Shown: one piece after another, positions 9,430-16,844 of the stretch
Layout: each line of letters begins with the position of its first letter
How positions within the stretch are numbered: position 1 is the first letter of the stretch
DNA from: Candidatus Krumholzibacteriia bacterium
GTDB lineage: Bacteria > Krumholzibacteriota > Krumholzibacteriia > WVZY01 > JAKEHA01
NCBI GenBank assembly: GCA_029865265.1
Contig: JAOUHG010000022.1
Span: forward strand, 1-52,175
Direction of reading: 5' to 3'
Length of the DNA: 52,175 nucleotides
Notes under the pieces: generated by a model
Databases searched by the model: none
Told to the model about the DNA's origin: nothing
The model's input: only the letters and a program-made list of their open reading frames with translations
Program-made: the position numbers and the translations under genes

Positions 9430-10557
9430 ATGGGACGCGTGAAGACACTCGAACGCAGGGGCAAACGCGCCCTCATGGCCGGGGTGGGGAAGGTGCTGCG
9501 CGCGCGCCCCACCACGGCGAAGGAATTCCGGGCGATGGACTTCCGGCGCATCCTCGTCATCCGCCAGCACAACCAGATGGGCGACATGCTGCTGGCGGTG
9601 CCAGCACTGCGCGCCATCCGCGAGAGCTATCCGGGAGCCTACGTCGCGGTGGTGTCGTCGAACCTGAACCGCGGCGTGCTGGCCAACAGCCCCTTCGCCG
9701 ACGAGGTCTTCACCTACGAGAAGAAGAACCCGCTCGGCTCGCCGGGGCTGATCCGCCGCCTGCGCGCGCGGCGCTTCGATTTGGCCATCGTGCTGCACAC
9801 GGTGTCGTTCTCGTTCACCAGCATCGCGCTGGCGGTGCTCTCGGGTGCGCGCGTGCGCATCGGTTCCACCTCGGCGCGCATCGGCGACACGCTCACCGGC
9901 AGCTGGCTCAACATCACCCTGCCGCTGCCCACGGACGACGAGCTCGCGACGATGAACGAGGCGGAGCACAATCTCTATCCTCTCAGGGTGGTGGGGATCA
10001 CGACGAATGACATCGCCCCGCTGATCATGCCCGCGCCCGAGAACGAGCGCTGGGCGGAAGAGATGGCAAAGAGCTGCTGGCGCGAGGGGACAACGCGGCT
10101 CGCGGTGCACCCGGGTGCGGGCAAGACTGAGAACATCTGGCCACCCGAACGCTGGGCCGCGGTGGTGGACACACTGGCGCGCGGGCGCGCGCTGAGCATG
10201 GCGGTCATCGAAGGGCCGGCGGATGCCGCGTCGGTGAAGGTGTTTCAGGCCGCGTGCGGTGTGCAGGGAACCGTCATCCGTGGCCGGCCCATCCTGGACG
10301 CAGCCGCACTCATGCGCCGCGCGGACCTGGTGCTGTGCAACGACACCGGTGTCATGCACGTGGCCGCCGCCGCGCGCGCGCGCGTGCTGGCGGTGTTCGG
10401 TCCCACCGACCCCTTCCGCTGGGCGCCGCGCTGCCCCGGCCTCGAGATCGTGCGCTCCCCGGGGGGAAAACTGCTGTCGCTGGAAGCGGATGAGGTAGCC
10501 GCGCGCGCGGCCCGTGTGCTGGACGGGAAGCCGGCTAGTAGCGCGGACTCAGGGTGA
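9430..10557 (+). CDS. Glycosyltransferase family 9 (heptosyltransferase-like)
   Basis: The 375-residue protein has the GT9 pattern: RILVIRQHNQMGDMLLAVPALRAI at about residues 39-62 (nucleotide-sugar fold, acceptor side), a central HPGAGKTENIWPPERWAAVV block that resembles the ADP-heptose binding region, and a late CNDTGVMHVAAA motif. GT9 enzymes add heptose or related sugars to lipopolysaccharide core at the inner membrane. The first 35 residues are a basic amphipathic helix; an ATG at 9535, with GAAGGA upstream, would remove it, so the start is uncertain. The gene ends convergently with the Ser/Thr kinase gene, sharing 23 bases. Confidence 0.88.
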   Translation: MGRVKTLERRGKRALMAGVGKVLRARPTTAKEFRAMDFRRILVIRQHNQMGDMLLAVPALRAIRESYPGAYVAVVSSNLNRGVLANSPFADEVFTYEKKNPLGSPGLIRRLRARRFDLAIVLHTVSFSFTSIALAVLSGARVRIGSTSARIGDTLTGSWLNITLPLPTDDELATMNEAEHNLYPLRVVGITTNDIAPLIMPAPENERWAEEMAKSCWREGTTRLAVHPGAGKTENIWPPERWAAVVDTLARGRALSMAVIEGPADAASVKVFQAACGVQGTVIRGRPILDAAALMRRADLVLCNDTGVMHVAAAARARVLAVFGPTDPFRWAPRCPGLEIVRSPGGKLLSLEADEVAARAARVLDGKPASSADSG

Positions 10558-12379
10558 TGCGCAGCGGCAGGGTGGCGTTGGCTTCCACGGTCACATCCGA
10601 CGACCACGTGAAGTGGTTGTCCTTGCGGATCATGAGGGTGTGCTTGCCGGCGGTGACTTCGATGGGGCGCATGATGGGCGTGATGCCGATGAGCGCGCCG
10701 TCCACGTAGAACTCCGCGCCCTCGTTGGTGGCGAGGCTGATGATCCCCTTGAGCTTCTGTAGAATTACCGTGCGCTGCGAGGTTTCGCCCGCAATGATGC
10801 GCAACGACTCCGAGTAGGGCGCGTAGCTCTCGCCGCGGCATTCGATGGTGTGCATGCCCGCGTTCAGGGTGAGCCGCAGGCGGGGATTGGCCAGGCCGCG
10901 GTAGACGCCGTTCACGTACACCTGCGCGGACGGTTCCGCATTCACCACCAGGTAGCCCTCGCGGAACCGCTCCGGTTCCTCGGTCTGCGTCTTCGCCGGC
11001 TTCGGTTCCGGCGCCGTCTCCACCGGCTTCTGTTCTTCCACCGGCGCGGGCGTCTCTTCGGCCTGCGCGGCCTTCACATTCGGGTCCACCCAGGGCATGG
11101 CCGGCGCGGCATTGGAGTGTTTGGTCGGCGCCGGGGTCTCGTCGACGGTCGTCGTGGCGGATGCATCGTCGATGGGCGGCCGCGTCGCGGTGGTGTCCGG
11201 CGCGGGCCGTGCGGCCGCGTCGACGATGCCCGTGCGCACCGTATCCGGCGCGGCGAATACGTCGGTCCACTCGTCACCCATCGTTGACTGCTGCACGGCC
11301 CCTGGGGAAAACTTGAGCGAGTCGAGCCCCGGAATCGTTCCCGGGCCGAAGAAGAAGTAACCCGCCGCCGCACAGACCGCCACCGCCACCAGCCCTATCG
11401 TGGTCCACGGGGGACGGCGCGTTTTCTTTCGCGCCATGGCCGAGCTGGGCGATTTGCGCATGTTGATGCTGTTGGGTGTCATTGCGGTCGGTGACACGGG
11501 AATCATGCGCGTATCCGTGTTTCTTTCCAGCAGCACGGGTACGGCCGACAGCGCGCGGTTCAGCCCTTCGAGCCCCAGCACCTGTTCGATGGCCTCGCGG
11601 AATTCGCGCGCGGACTGGAAGCGCTCCTCGCGGTTGCGCGCCAGCGCGCGCGCCACGATTTCCTCCACCGCCTCCGGAACCGCGGAGTTGACGTCGCGGA
11701 TGCCGGGGATCTCCTTGTTGATGATGTTCTGGATGACCCCCATGTAGTTCTCGCTCGCGAAGGGCTGTTTTCCGGTGAGGAGTTCGTACAGCACCGTTCC
11801 CAGCGAGAAGAGGTCGCTGCGCTGGTCGACGCTCTCGCCGAAGGCCTGCTCCGGCGACATGTACAGCGGCGTTCCCAGAATGGAATCCACGGCGGTGTTG
11901 ACCGAACTGCCCTGGATGAGCTTCGCCAGCCCGAAATCCGCAATCTTCACCGCGCCGCCCCTGGTGAGCATGACGTTGCCGGGCTTGATGTCGCGGTGCA
12001 CGATGCCCTTGGCGTGGGCGTGCTCCAGGCCGCGGCAGATCTGGTGGACCAGGGCGAGGGCGATCTCGTGGTTGATGGGGCGCCAGCGCTCGAGCACTTC
12101 GCGCACGCTCTCGCCCTCCACGAACTCCATCACCATCTGGTAGCAGTCGTCTTCGACGCCGAAGTCGATGACGCGTACGATGTTCTCCTGGTCGAGCGAT
12201 GCGGCCGCCTTGGCCTCCAGAACAAAGCGGCGCGTGAAGTTTTCGTCGGTGGTCAGGTGCTGGTGCAGGCGTTTGATGGCCACCACCCGGTCCAGCGAGA
12301 CCTGGATGGCCTTGTACAGCACGGCCGTGCCGCCGGACGCAACCGTTTGGATGATCCTGTAGTTCTTGCTGTCGTTCAC
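10535..12379 (-). CDS. Membrane Ser/Thr protein kinase with two C-terminal PEGA domains
   Basis: Residues 7-270 form a Hanks-type kinase: ATP lysine in VAIK (K36), helix-C glutamate near 55, catalytic HRDIKPGN (D130), DFG (148-150) and a SPE motif (175-177). The glycine loop is reduced (ASGGTAVLYKA) as in many bacterial kinases. A single membrane helix (about 322-345) follows, then a Pro/Ala/Glu/Thr-rich linker, and two PEGA-like beta domains (about 470-545 and 545-612; GYLVVNAEPSAQVYVNG and EFYVDGALIG) predicted outside the membrane. The start is GTG, 18 bases after the phosphoesterase gene. With the FHA protein and phosphoesterase it forms a complete write/read/erase-like signalling operon behind a sigma-54-type promoter. 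Confidence 0.93.
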   Translation of the reverse strand: MNDSKNYRIIQTVASGGTAVLYKAIQVSLDRVVAIKRLHQHLTTDENFTRRFVLEAKAAASLDQENIVRVIDFGVEDDCYQMVMEFVEGESVREVLERWRPINHEIALALVHQICRGLEHAHAKGIVHRDIKPGNVMLTRGGAVKIADFGLAKLIQGSSVNTAVDSILGTPLYMSPEQAFGESVDQRSDLFSLGTVLYELLTGKQPFASENYMGVIQNIINKEIPGIRDVNSAVPEAVEEIVARALARNREERFQSAREFREAIEQVLGLEGLNRALSAVPVLLERNTDTRMIPVSPTAMTPNSINMRKSPSSAMARKKTRRPPWTTIGLVAVAVCAAAGYFFFGPGTIPGLDSLKFSPGAVQQSTMGDEWTDVFAAPDTVRTGIVDAAARPAPDTTATRPPIDDASATTTVDETPAPTKHSNAAPAMPWVDPNVKAAQAEETPAPVEEQKPVETAPEPKPAKTQTEEPERFREGYLVVNAEPSAQVYVNGVYRGLANPRLRLTLNAGMHTIECRGESYAPYSESLRIIAGETSQRTVILQKLKGIISLATNEGAEFYVDGALIGITPIMRPIEVTAGKHTLMIRKDNHFTWSSDVTVEANATLPLRITLSPRY

Positions 12380-12397
12380 CGCACGGCCCCCTGCAGA

Positions 12398-13129
12398 CTA
12401 CCTCGCCAGCACCAGGCGCTCCGCCAGATACGACGGAAGCCCGTTGGACAGAATCTTCCCCTGCGACTTGGAGACGTCGTAGGGAACCCGCAGGAACTCC
12501 AGCGAGCCCGCCTCTTCGTCGAGAACCACCAGGCACGCGTCCGGGTTGGAGTCGCGCGGTTGCCCCACGGATCCCACGTTGACGAAGTAGCGGCAGTTGT
12601 CCTGAATCTCGATGCGCATGTCGCGCACCACTTCCATGCGGCCGTGGAGCTTGTTCATGGCCACCAGCACCGGCAGGTGCGTGTGTCCCACGAAGCAGAA
12701 GCGCTGGCCGATGCTTCCGAACACCTCGGCCACGTCCTCCAGGGTGCGGATGTACATGAACTTGATGGGGTCGATGGGCGACGCGTGCGTGTAGCAATAG
12801 TCGCCGTCGATGTACTGCAGCGGCAGGTTGGAGAGCAGCTCCCGGTCCTCTGCGGTCAGCTGTTCGCGCGTCCAGTCGATGGACTCGCGCGCGATGGTAT
12901 TGAATTCGTCGGTGGAAATGGTGCCCGCGACCGCCAGGTCGTGGTTACCGGCCAGCATCAGGTTGGCCTTGTCGCCGGCCAGCTCGATGCACGGCTCCGG
13001 ATCGGCGCCGTAGCCGACGAAGTCGCCGAGGCACATGAGCTGGTACGGCTCGAAGCGCCGCGCGGCTTCCAGGACGGCCTGCAGAGCTTCGAGGTTTCCG
13101 TGGATGTCAGACAGCAAGACGTAGCGCAT
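12398..13129 (-). CDS. Calcineurin-like metallophosphoesterase
   Basis: The 243-residue protein has the full metallophosphoesterase set: SDIHGN at residues 7-12, GDFVGYG, GNHD, and GHTH near the C-terminus. It resembles the short YfcE/protein-phosphatase-like members. The ATG has a GGAGG element seven bases upstream. It lies between the FHA gene (17 bases upstream) and the kinase gene (18 bases downstream), so removal of phosphate from proteins phosphorylated by that kinase is a reasonable guess; a cyclic-nucleotide or Ap4A substrate is equally possible from sequence. Confidence 0.9.
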   Translation of the reverse strand: MRYVLLSDIHGNLEALQAVLEAARRFEPYQLMCLGDFVGYGADPEPCIELAGDKANLMLAGNHDLAVAGTISTDEFNTIARESIDWTREQLTAEDRELLSNLPLQYIDGDYCYTHASPIDPIKFMYIRTLEDVAEVFGSIGQRFCFVGHTHLPVLVAMNKLHGRMEVVRDMRIEIQDNCRYFVNVGSVGQPRDSNPDACLVVLDEEAGSLEFLRVPYDVSKSQGKILSNGLPSYLAERLVLAR

Positions 13130-13146
13130 TCGGTGCCTCCACCGCT

Positions 13147-14532
13147 CTACTCGTGAAAGACGAAAGACTCACTGGCGATCTGGATCTCGTCGTTGTCCTT
13201 GAGCTCGACTTCCTTGACGGCCTTGCCGCTCACCTTGACCGAGCGCAGACCACCCAGGCGGCGCAGCACCACGCGGCCGTTTTCGCGCGTGATCTCCACG
13301 TGCCGCGAGGCCACGAACAGCCCGTTCACGCGCACGTCGGAGTCCACGTCGCGGCCGATGGTGACCGCCTCGTCGGCAATCTCCACCACGCGGTCGCCGT
13401 AGTCGGTGTGGATGACCAGGCGCGGGCTGCCGGCGCCGGCCGGACGGGCTGGTGCCGGGGTGGCGGGCGCTTCCTGCGTCTTCTGCGACAGGTGCGCCTG
13501 CTGCGCCGCGGTGCGGCTGATGATCATGGTCTGGTCGAAACCGGCAATTGTCTCCGGCTCGGGGACGGCGTGGCCGCTGGACACGCGAAACACGATGGTG
13601 TGCTTGCCGATGGAGATCTCGTCGCCGTCCTGCAGGGTCTTCTCGGGCGTGCGCTCGCCGTTGACCACGGTGCCGTTGAGGCTCTCGCAGTCCTTCACCG
13701 AGTAGGCGCCCTTGTTCTCCTCGATCACCGCGTGCAGGCGGGATACGCCCAGGTTATCGATGACAATGTCGTTGTCCGGGGTGCGTCCGATGCGCAGGCG
13801 CGGGCGATCGATCTCCCAGCGGCCGATCTCGCGATCCTTGAAGCGCAGGATCGCCACCGGCGGCTTGGAGAGAAACACGTCCGAGTAGCGCCCGTTGAAG
13901 GTGTCGGGCAGGTTCTTGGCGTCCGGCGCGTAGGACACCAGGAAGTCCTCGAACAGACTCACGTTCATGGGACGGTCGGCGGCGTTGGAGTATACCTTGA
14001 TCAGGAACTCCTCGCGGAAGGAAGGCTCGCGCGGTGTCGCCGCACACTGCTCCCAGCAGAAGGCCGCGCTCTTGCCCTTCTCGTAACGGAGCAGGGCGAA
14101 GAAGTCCTCCCGCGTGGCGGCCACGATGCAGCTCTTGCCCTCCTTCTCGATGCGGTCGAGAAGCTGGTCCAGGTCGACGAGTGATGTCATGACCCGTAGC
14201 GCGGGCTTCTTCTGCGAGACCACCAGCACCGAGTGGACGATCTTGGTGTTGAGTTCGTACCAGGTGGCGCGCGGAAAGCTCATGTTGGTGGCGCCCAGCA
14301 GGAAGTCGCGGATGGACGTCGACGTGAACTGCCCGCCGGTCAACTCCGCGGCCGCGTATATCTGCCGCTCGCGTACGAACAGAAAGCGCTGGCTGATGCT
14401 GTCATAGATCTCGAGCGCCGTCGGTTTCGCCGTGCTGGCGTCGATGGTGGCACGAATGAGATCGTTGAGAGTCGCCCGCGTGACTTCGCCGCTCTCGCCT
14501 ATTTGCTTCGTGTGCGGAATCGTGATTTTCAA
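13147..14532 (-). CDS. Protein with two FHA domains and an unrecognised N-terminal region
   Basis: The TTG start at 14532 is supported by AGAGGAAGG six bases upstream and gives 461 residues (MKITIPHTK...); a longer frame to 14598 would overlap the sigma-54 promoter. Residues 1-220 match no family I recognise and appear alpha/beta. FHA domain 1 (about 230-318) has RIGR (247-250), SRLH (264-267) and SLNGTVVNG. A Thr/Ala/Pro-rich linker containing a DQTM motif (possible phosphothreonine site) leads to FHA domain 2 (about 371-460) with TIGRD (391-395) and SRHVEI. FHA domains bind phosphothreonine, so this is the likely reader for the kinase encoded two genes downstream in the same operon. Confidence 0.88.
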   Translation of the reverse strand: MKITIPHTKQIGESGEVTRATLNDLIRATIDASTAKPTALEIYDSISQRFLFVRERQIYAAAELTGGQFTSTSIRDFLLGATNMSFPRATWYELNTKIVHSVLVVSQKKPALRVMTSLVDLDQLLDRIEKEGKSCIVAATREDFFALLRYEKGKSAAFCWEQCAATPREPSFREEFLIKVYSNAADRPMNVSLFEDFLVSYAPDAKNLPDTFNGRYSDVFLSKPPVAILRFKDREIGRWEIDRPRLRIGRTPDNDIVIDNLGVSRLHAVIEENKGAYSVKDCESLNGTVVNGERTPEKTLQDGDEISIGKHTIVFRVSSGHAVPEPETIAGFDQTMIISRTAAQQAHLSQKTQEAPATPAPARPAGAGSPRLVIHTDYGDRVVEIADEAVTIGRDVDSDVRVNGLFVASRHVEITRENGRVVLRRLGGLRSVKVSGKAVKEVELKDNDEIQIASESFVFHE

Positions 14533-14586
14533 GAGGGACCTTCCTCTTCGGACGATCGGGAAACGCCTTGTCAGCCAACGAGAAAG

Positions 14587-14602
14587 GGCAAATTCCATGC
14601 CA
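14587..14602 (-). promoter_or_regulatory. Sigma-54 promoter of the FHA-phosphoesterase-kinase operon
   Basis: The minus strand reads TGGCATGGAATTTGCC, matching the TGGCAYG-N4-TTGC consensus with GG (-24) and GC (-12) exactly ten bases apart. Transcription would start near 14576, giving a leader of about 44 bases before the TTG at 14532. An RpoN protein and an activator such as the one at 2963-7408 would be required. Confidence 0.75.
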
Positions 14603-14805
14603 CGCCGCGCCGCATTCCGAATGGTGACTTGCGGGTCGAAAGGGCCTCCCGGCGCGCCCGTTGCCGTGCCCGCGCTGGCGCCGGCCGGCCGTGCTCGCGG
14701 AATGCAACGGCGTGCGCGCGCGCGGAAGTGCTTCCCGTTGCTTCCCTTTGGTTTCCAATAGTGGGGGAATGTGGCGTCCGCAGGCCCACAAGGCCGTCCT
14801 GTCTC

Positions 14806-14835
14806 TTGACGCGCCTCCGGCTACCGTGCTATAAT
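14806..14835 (+). promoter_or_regulatory. Strong sigma-70 promoter of the cold-shock gene
   Basis: TTGACG (14806-14811) and a consensus TATAAT (14830-14835) are 18 bases apart, and TGC directly precedes the -10 element (extended -10). Transcription would begin near 14842, giving a leader of roughly 118 bases. Confidence 0.8.
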
Positions 14836-14865
14836 CGCCGAGTCCTCACGCCAAGGATTACTAAC

Positions 14866-14886
14866 GTGTTTGCATCCAGGTCTTAA
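14866..14886 (+). other. Possible six-codon leader peptide in the csp leader
   Basis: GTG at 14866 begins a six-codon frame (M-F-A-S-R-S) ending at TAA 14884-14886. AAGGA at 14853-14857 stands eight bases before it. It ends 14 bases before the terminator hairpin, a spacing that would allow translation to influence termination. Such a short frame could be chance. Confidence 0.25.
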
Positions 14887-14900
14887 TCGGCATCCAGGGG

Positions 14901-14942
14901 AATCCACCGGGCACTCAGTTGCGCGGTGGGTTTTTGTTTTTG
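14901..14942 (+). terminator. Intrinsic terminator inside the csp 5' leader
   Basis: AATCCACCG (14901-14909) pairs with CGGTGGGTT (14924-14932) through nine pairs including one G-U. A further three pairs (14911-14913 with 14920-14922) extend the stem above a mismatch, with a six-base loop. TTTTTGTTTTT follows from 14931. It lies after the promoter and before the csp ribosome binding site, so it can act as an attenuator or define a leader RNA of about 100 bases. Confidence 0.75.
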
Positions 14943-14959
14943 AAAGGGGGACCCGAAGC

Positions 14960-15205
14960 TTGCGGATAACTGGTAAAGTAAAGTGGTTCAACGAAAACAA
15001 GGGTTACGGTTTCATTCTCGGTGACAACGGGAAGGACATCTTCGTTCACTACTCTGAGATTCGTGAGGACGGCTACCGCACGCTTGCGGAGGGGGAAGTC
15101 GTCGAGTACGAGCTGATGGATAGTCCGAAGGGTCCACAGGCGAAGGGCGTCCTGCGCAGTCAGAAGCGCGGAGAGGACGCGACGCCGAGCGTCGAGGCCG
15201 CCTAG
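14960..15205 (+). CDS. Cold-shock domain protein
   Basis: The TTG at 14960 has AAAGGGGG nine bases upstream and gives an 81-residue protein starting [22 protein letters not shown]1 (KGYGFI) and RNP2 (DIFVHY) of the CspA nucleic-acid-binding OB fold are intact. The C-terminal ten residues are an acidic/serine tail beyond the usual 67-70 residue domain. Small Csp proteins bind single-stranded RNA and melt structure. Expression is probably controlled both by the consensus promoter upstream and by the leader terminator at 14901-14942. Confidence 0.95.
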   Translation: MRITGKVKWFNENKGYGFILGDNGKDIFVHYSEIREDGYRTLAEGEVVEYELMDSPKGPQAKGVLRSQKRGEDATPSVEAA

Positions 15206-15235
15206 TTCTACAGATCGTTGTTCTGCTAGGACGCG

Positions 15236-15273
15236 GATCCCCGTATCAGCGACACGTCGCTGCTACGGGGATC
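15236..15273. terminator. Long hairpin between convergent csp and TPR genes
   Basis: GATCCCCGTA (15236-15245) pairs with TACGGGGATC (15264-15273), and after a single mismatch CAGCGAC (15247-15253) pairs with GTCGCTG (15256-15262), leaving a two-base central gap. This is about 17 pairs in 38 bases. No T-run follows on either strand, so it may be a rho-assisted bidirectional terminator or an mRNA 3'-end stabiliser. Confidence 0.55.
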
Positions 15274-15304
15274 TTGCATTTCAGGCCCCGCGTACCGCGG
15301 GGTA

Positions 15305-16708
15305 TCAGCCGAGGTTCTTGAGGCTCCGCTGGGCGGTCTCGTTGGCGGGGTCGAGTTCGATTGCCTTCTCCCACGCCTTGCGCGCCTCCTTGCGGTCACC
15401 CAGCTTGAAGTACGCGTTGCCGAGGTTGGTATAGGCCGAGCTGTTGTTCGAGCTGCGGGCCAGGGCCTCGTTGTACATTTCGATGGCGTGGTCGTATTCG
15501 CCCTGCTTGTAGAACACGTAGCCCAGGTTGTTGTAGGCCGCGTGCAGCTCGGGGTTGAGCTTGATCGCCTTGGAGAAGGCGTCGGCCGCGGGGCGCGACT
15601 CTCCCAGTTCCGTGTACACCAGACCCAGGTTGTTGTAGCACTCCGCAAAGGTGTCGTCGCGGTTGACCGCTTCCAGGAACTGGTCGCGGGCCAGCGTCAA
15701 GTCCCCGTTGTGAAAGCTGGTCACACCGAGGTTGTTGAACTTCATGGCTTCGCGGCGGCGCGACTGTGCGGCCGGATCGTCGGCCTTCTTCTTGTTGGAA
15801 GCCTTGACGACGTCCATCAGTTCGGCCCAGTTGCGCTCCAGGCGGTCGAGGTTGCTGTTGGTGCGTGAGACGTTCGCGTCCACGGTGTCGATCTTGCTCG
15901 TCATCTTGTCGAAGGACTCGATGCGGCTGGCGACGCTGTCCACGCGGGTGGCGATGCCCTCGATGGCCTTCATGTTGGACGCCACCTTTTCGAACTTGTC
16001 GAGGCGCTCGGCCAGCGACTGCCACGTGTTCTTGATCTCCTTGAGGTTGTCCTCGAAGGACATCACCAGGTCGGAGACGGTGGTGGTCATGCTGTCGAAG
16101 CCATCGTTACGCGCGTCGATGGTGTCCTTGATCTCGGCCACGCCGTCGCGGATGGTGTTCATGCGCTCGTCACGGCTGTCCTCTTCGTCCATGAAGGCGA
16201 TGATGCGCTTCTCGACGTCGGAGATGAACTTCGCGTAGGCGTCGCTCTGACGCTTCTCGCTCTCGCCGAAGCCGGAGATCAACTCGGTGACGCTCTTGGT
16301 CTGGAACTTCCAGAACTTGTCCAGCTCGCGGGCCACCGTCTCCGCGCTGTTGTCCTTCTTGTTCTTCTCGTTCTTGTCCTTGTCGCTGCGCGCGTTCAGC
16401 TCGTTGATGGCCTTGGACTGGGCGCTGACGCTCTCCAGGATCGTGTCGAAGGTGCACTCGCCGTCACGGGCGCGGTAGAAGCGGCAGGTCTCGCGCAGGC
16501 AGTAGAGGTGCGACGAGGTCTTGGGCTCTGATTTCGCCCTGGTGGCCGAACGGCCGGGTTTGCGCTCGGTCTTGACGCCGACGCTTCCTTCTCCTTCGTC
16601 GTAGCCGAGTTCGACCACCTCACCGGTGGAACGCGGTGACGGCGAATCGATCTCGAGAACGTTGCTGTCGGCACCCAGCATGTGCGACATGAACGGGCAG
16701 ATCTTCAT
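15305..16708 (-). CDS. Coiled-coil and TPR protein with an N-terminal cysteine cluster
   Basis: The 467-residue protein has three parts. Residues 1-90 contain four cysteines (C4, C70, C75, C85; pattern C-x4-C-x9-C in the second group) that could bind zinc or an iron-sulphur cluster. Residues about 95-310 are charged heptad-type coiled coil. Residues about 320-467 are four TPRs (for example AECYNNLGLVYTELGESRPAADAFSKAI). There is no signal peptide, so a cytoplasmic scaffold is likely. AGGAG stands seven bases before the ATG, and a sigma-54-like promoter lies about 100 bases upstream. I do not recognise a named family; the combination suggests a partner in the neighbouring kinase/FHA signalling block. 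Confidence 0.8.
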   Translation of the reverse strand: MKICPFMSHMLGADSNVLEIDSPSPRSTGEVVELGYDEGEGSVGVKTERKPGRSATRAKSEPKTSSHLYCLRETCRFYRARDGECTFDTILESVSAQSKAINELNARSDKDKNEKNKKDNSAETVARELDKFWKFQTKSVTELISGFGESEKRQSDAYAKFISDVEKRIIAFMDEEDSRDERMNTIRDGVAEIKDTIDARNDGFDSMTTTVSDLVMSFEDNLKEIKNTWQSLAERLDKFEKVASNMKAIEGIATRVDSVASRIESFDKMTSKIDTVDANVSRTNSNLDRLERNWAELMDVVKASNKKKADDPAAQSRRREAMKFNNLGVTSFHNGDLTLARDQFLEAVNRDDTFAECYNNLGLVYTELGESRPAADAFSKAIKLNPELHAAYNNLGYVFYKQGEYDHAIEMYNEALARSSNNSSAYTNLGNAYFKLGDRKEARKAWEKAIELDPANETAQRSLKNLG

Positions 16709-16759
16709 GATAGTGCTCCTTGAACCCCACAGGACGAAATAGTCGGCGAATATTGGAGC

Positions 16760-16780
16760 GTCGTCGCGAGTCGCGATGAC
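16760..16780. promoter_or_regulatory. 21-base inverted repeat in the leader of the TPR gene
   Basis: GTCGTCGCGA, a central G, and TCGCGATGAC form a near-perfect palindrome with one mismatch per arm. It lies between the predicted transcription start and the ATG at 16708, where a repressor site would act. ATTTCCGGAAAT at 16789-16800 is a second, perfect palindrome next to the promoter. Confidence 0.35.
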
Positions 16781-16804
16781 GTCGCATGATTTCCGGAAAT
16801 TCCT

Positions 16805-16820
16805 AGCATAGTCCGTGCCG
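16805..16820 (-). promoter_or_regulatory. Sigma-54-like promoter for the coiled-coil/TPR gene
   Basis: The minus strand reads CGGCACGGACTATGCT, matching TGGCACG-N4-TTGCT except at two positions, with the GG and GC pairs exactly ten bases apart. A start near 16794 would give an 86-base leader. Confidence 0.5.
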
Positions 16821-16844
16821 GGGATGTGCCCGGGCGGACGCGGA

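Larger units (their letters stand above)
14533..14959. other. 427-base intergenic region between the divergent FHA and csp genes
   Basis: It holds, from left to right, the FHA ribosome binding site, a sigma-54-type promoter on the minus strand (14587-14602), three copies of CCGTTGC (two direct, one inverted) within 14660-14750 that could be activator sites, the csp promoter (14806-14835) and the csp leader with its terminator. No further gene is visible. Confidence 0.6.

Noticed and set aside
10535-10557. 23-base tail-to-tail overlap of the GT9 and kinase genes as a regulatory antisense device
   Set aside because: Short convergent overlaps are common in compact genomes, and no terminator or promoter pattern suggests more.
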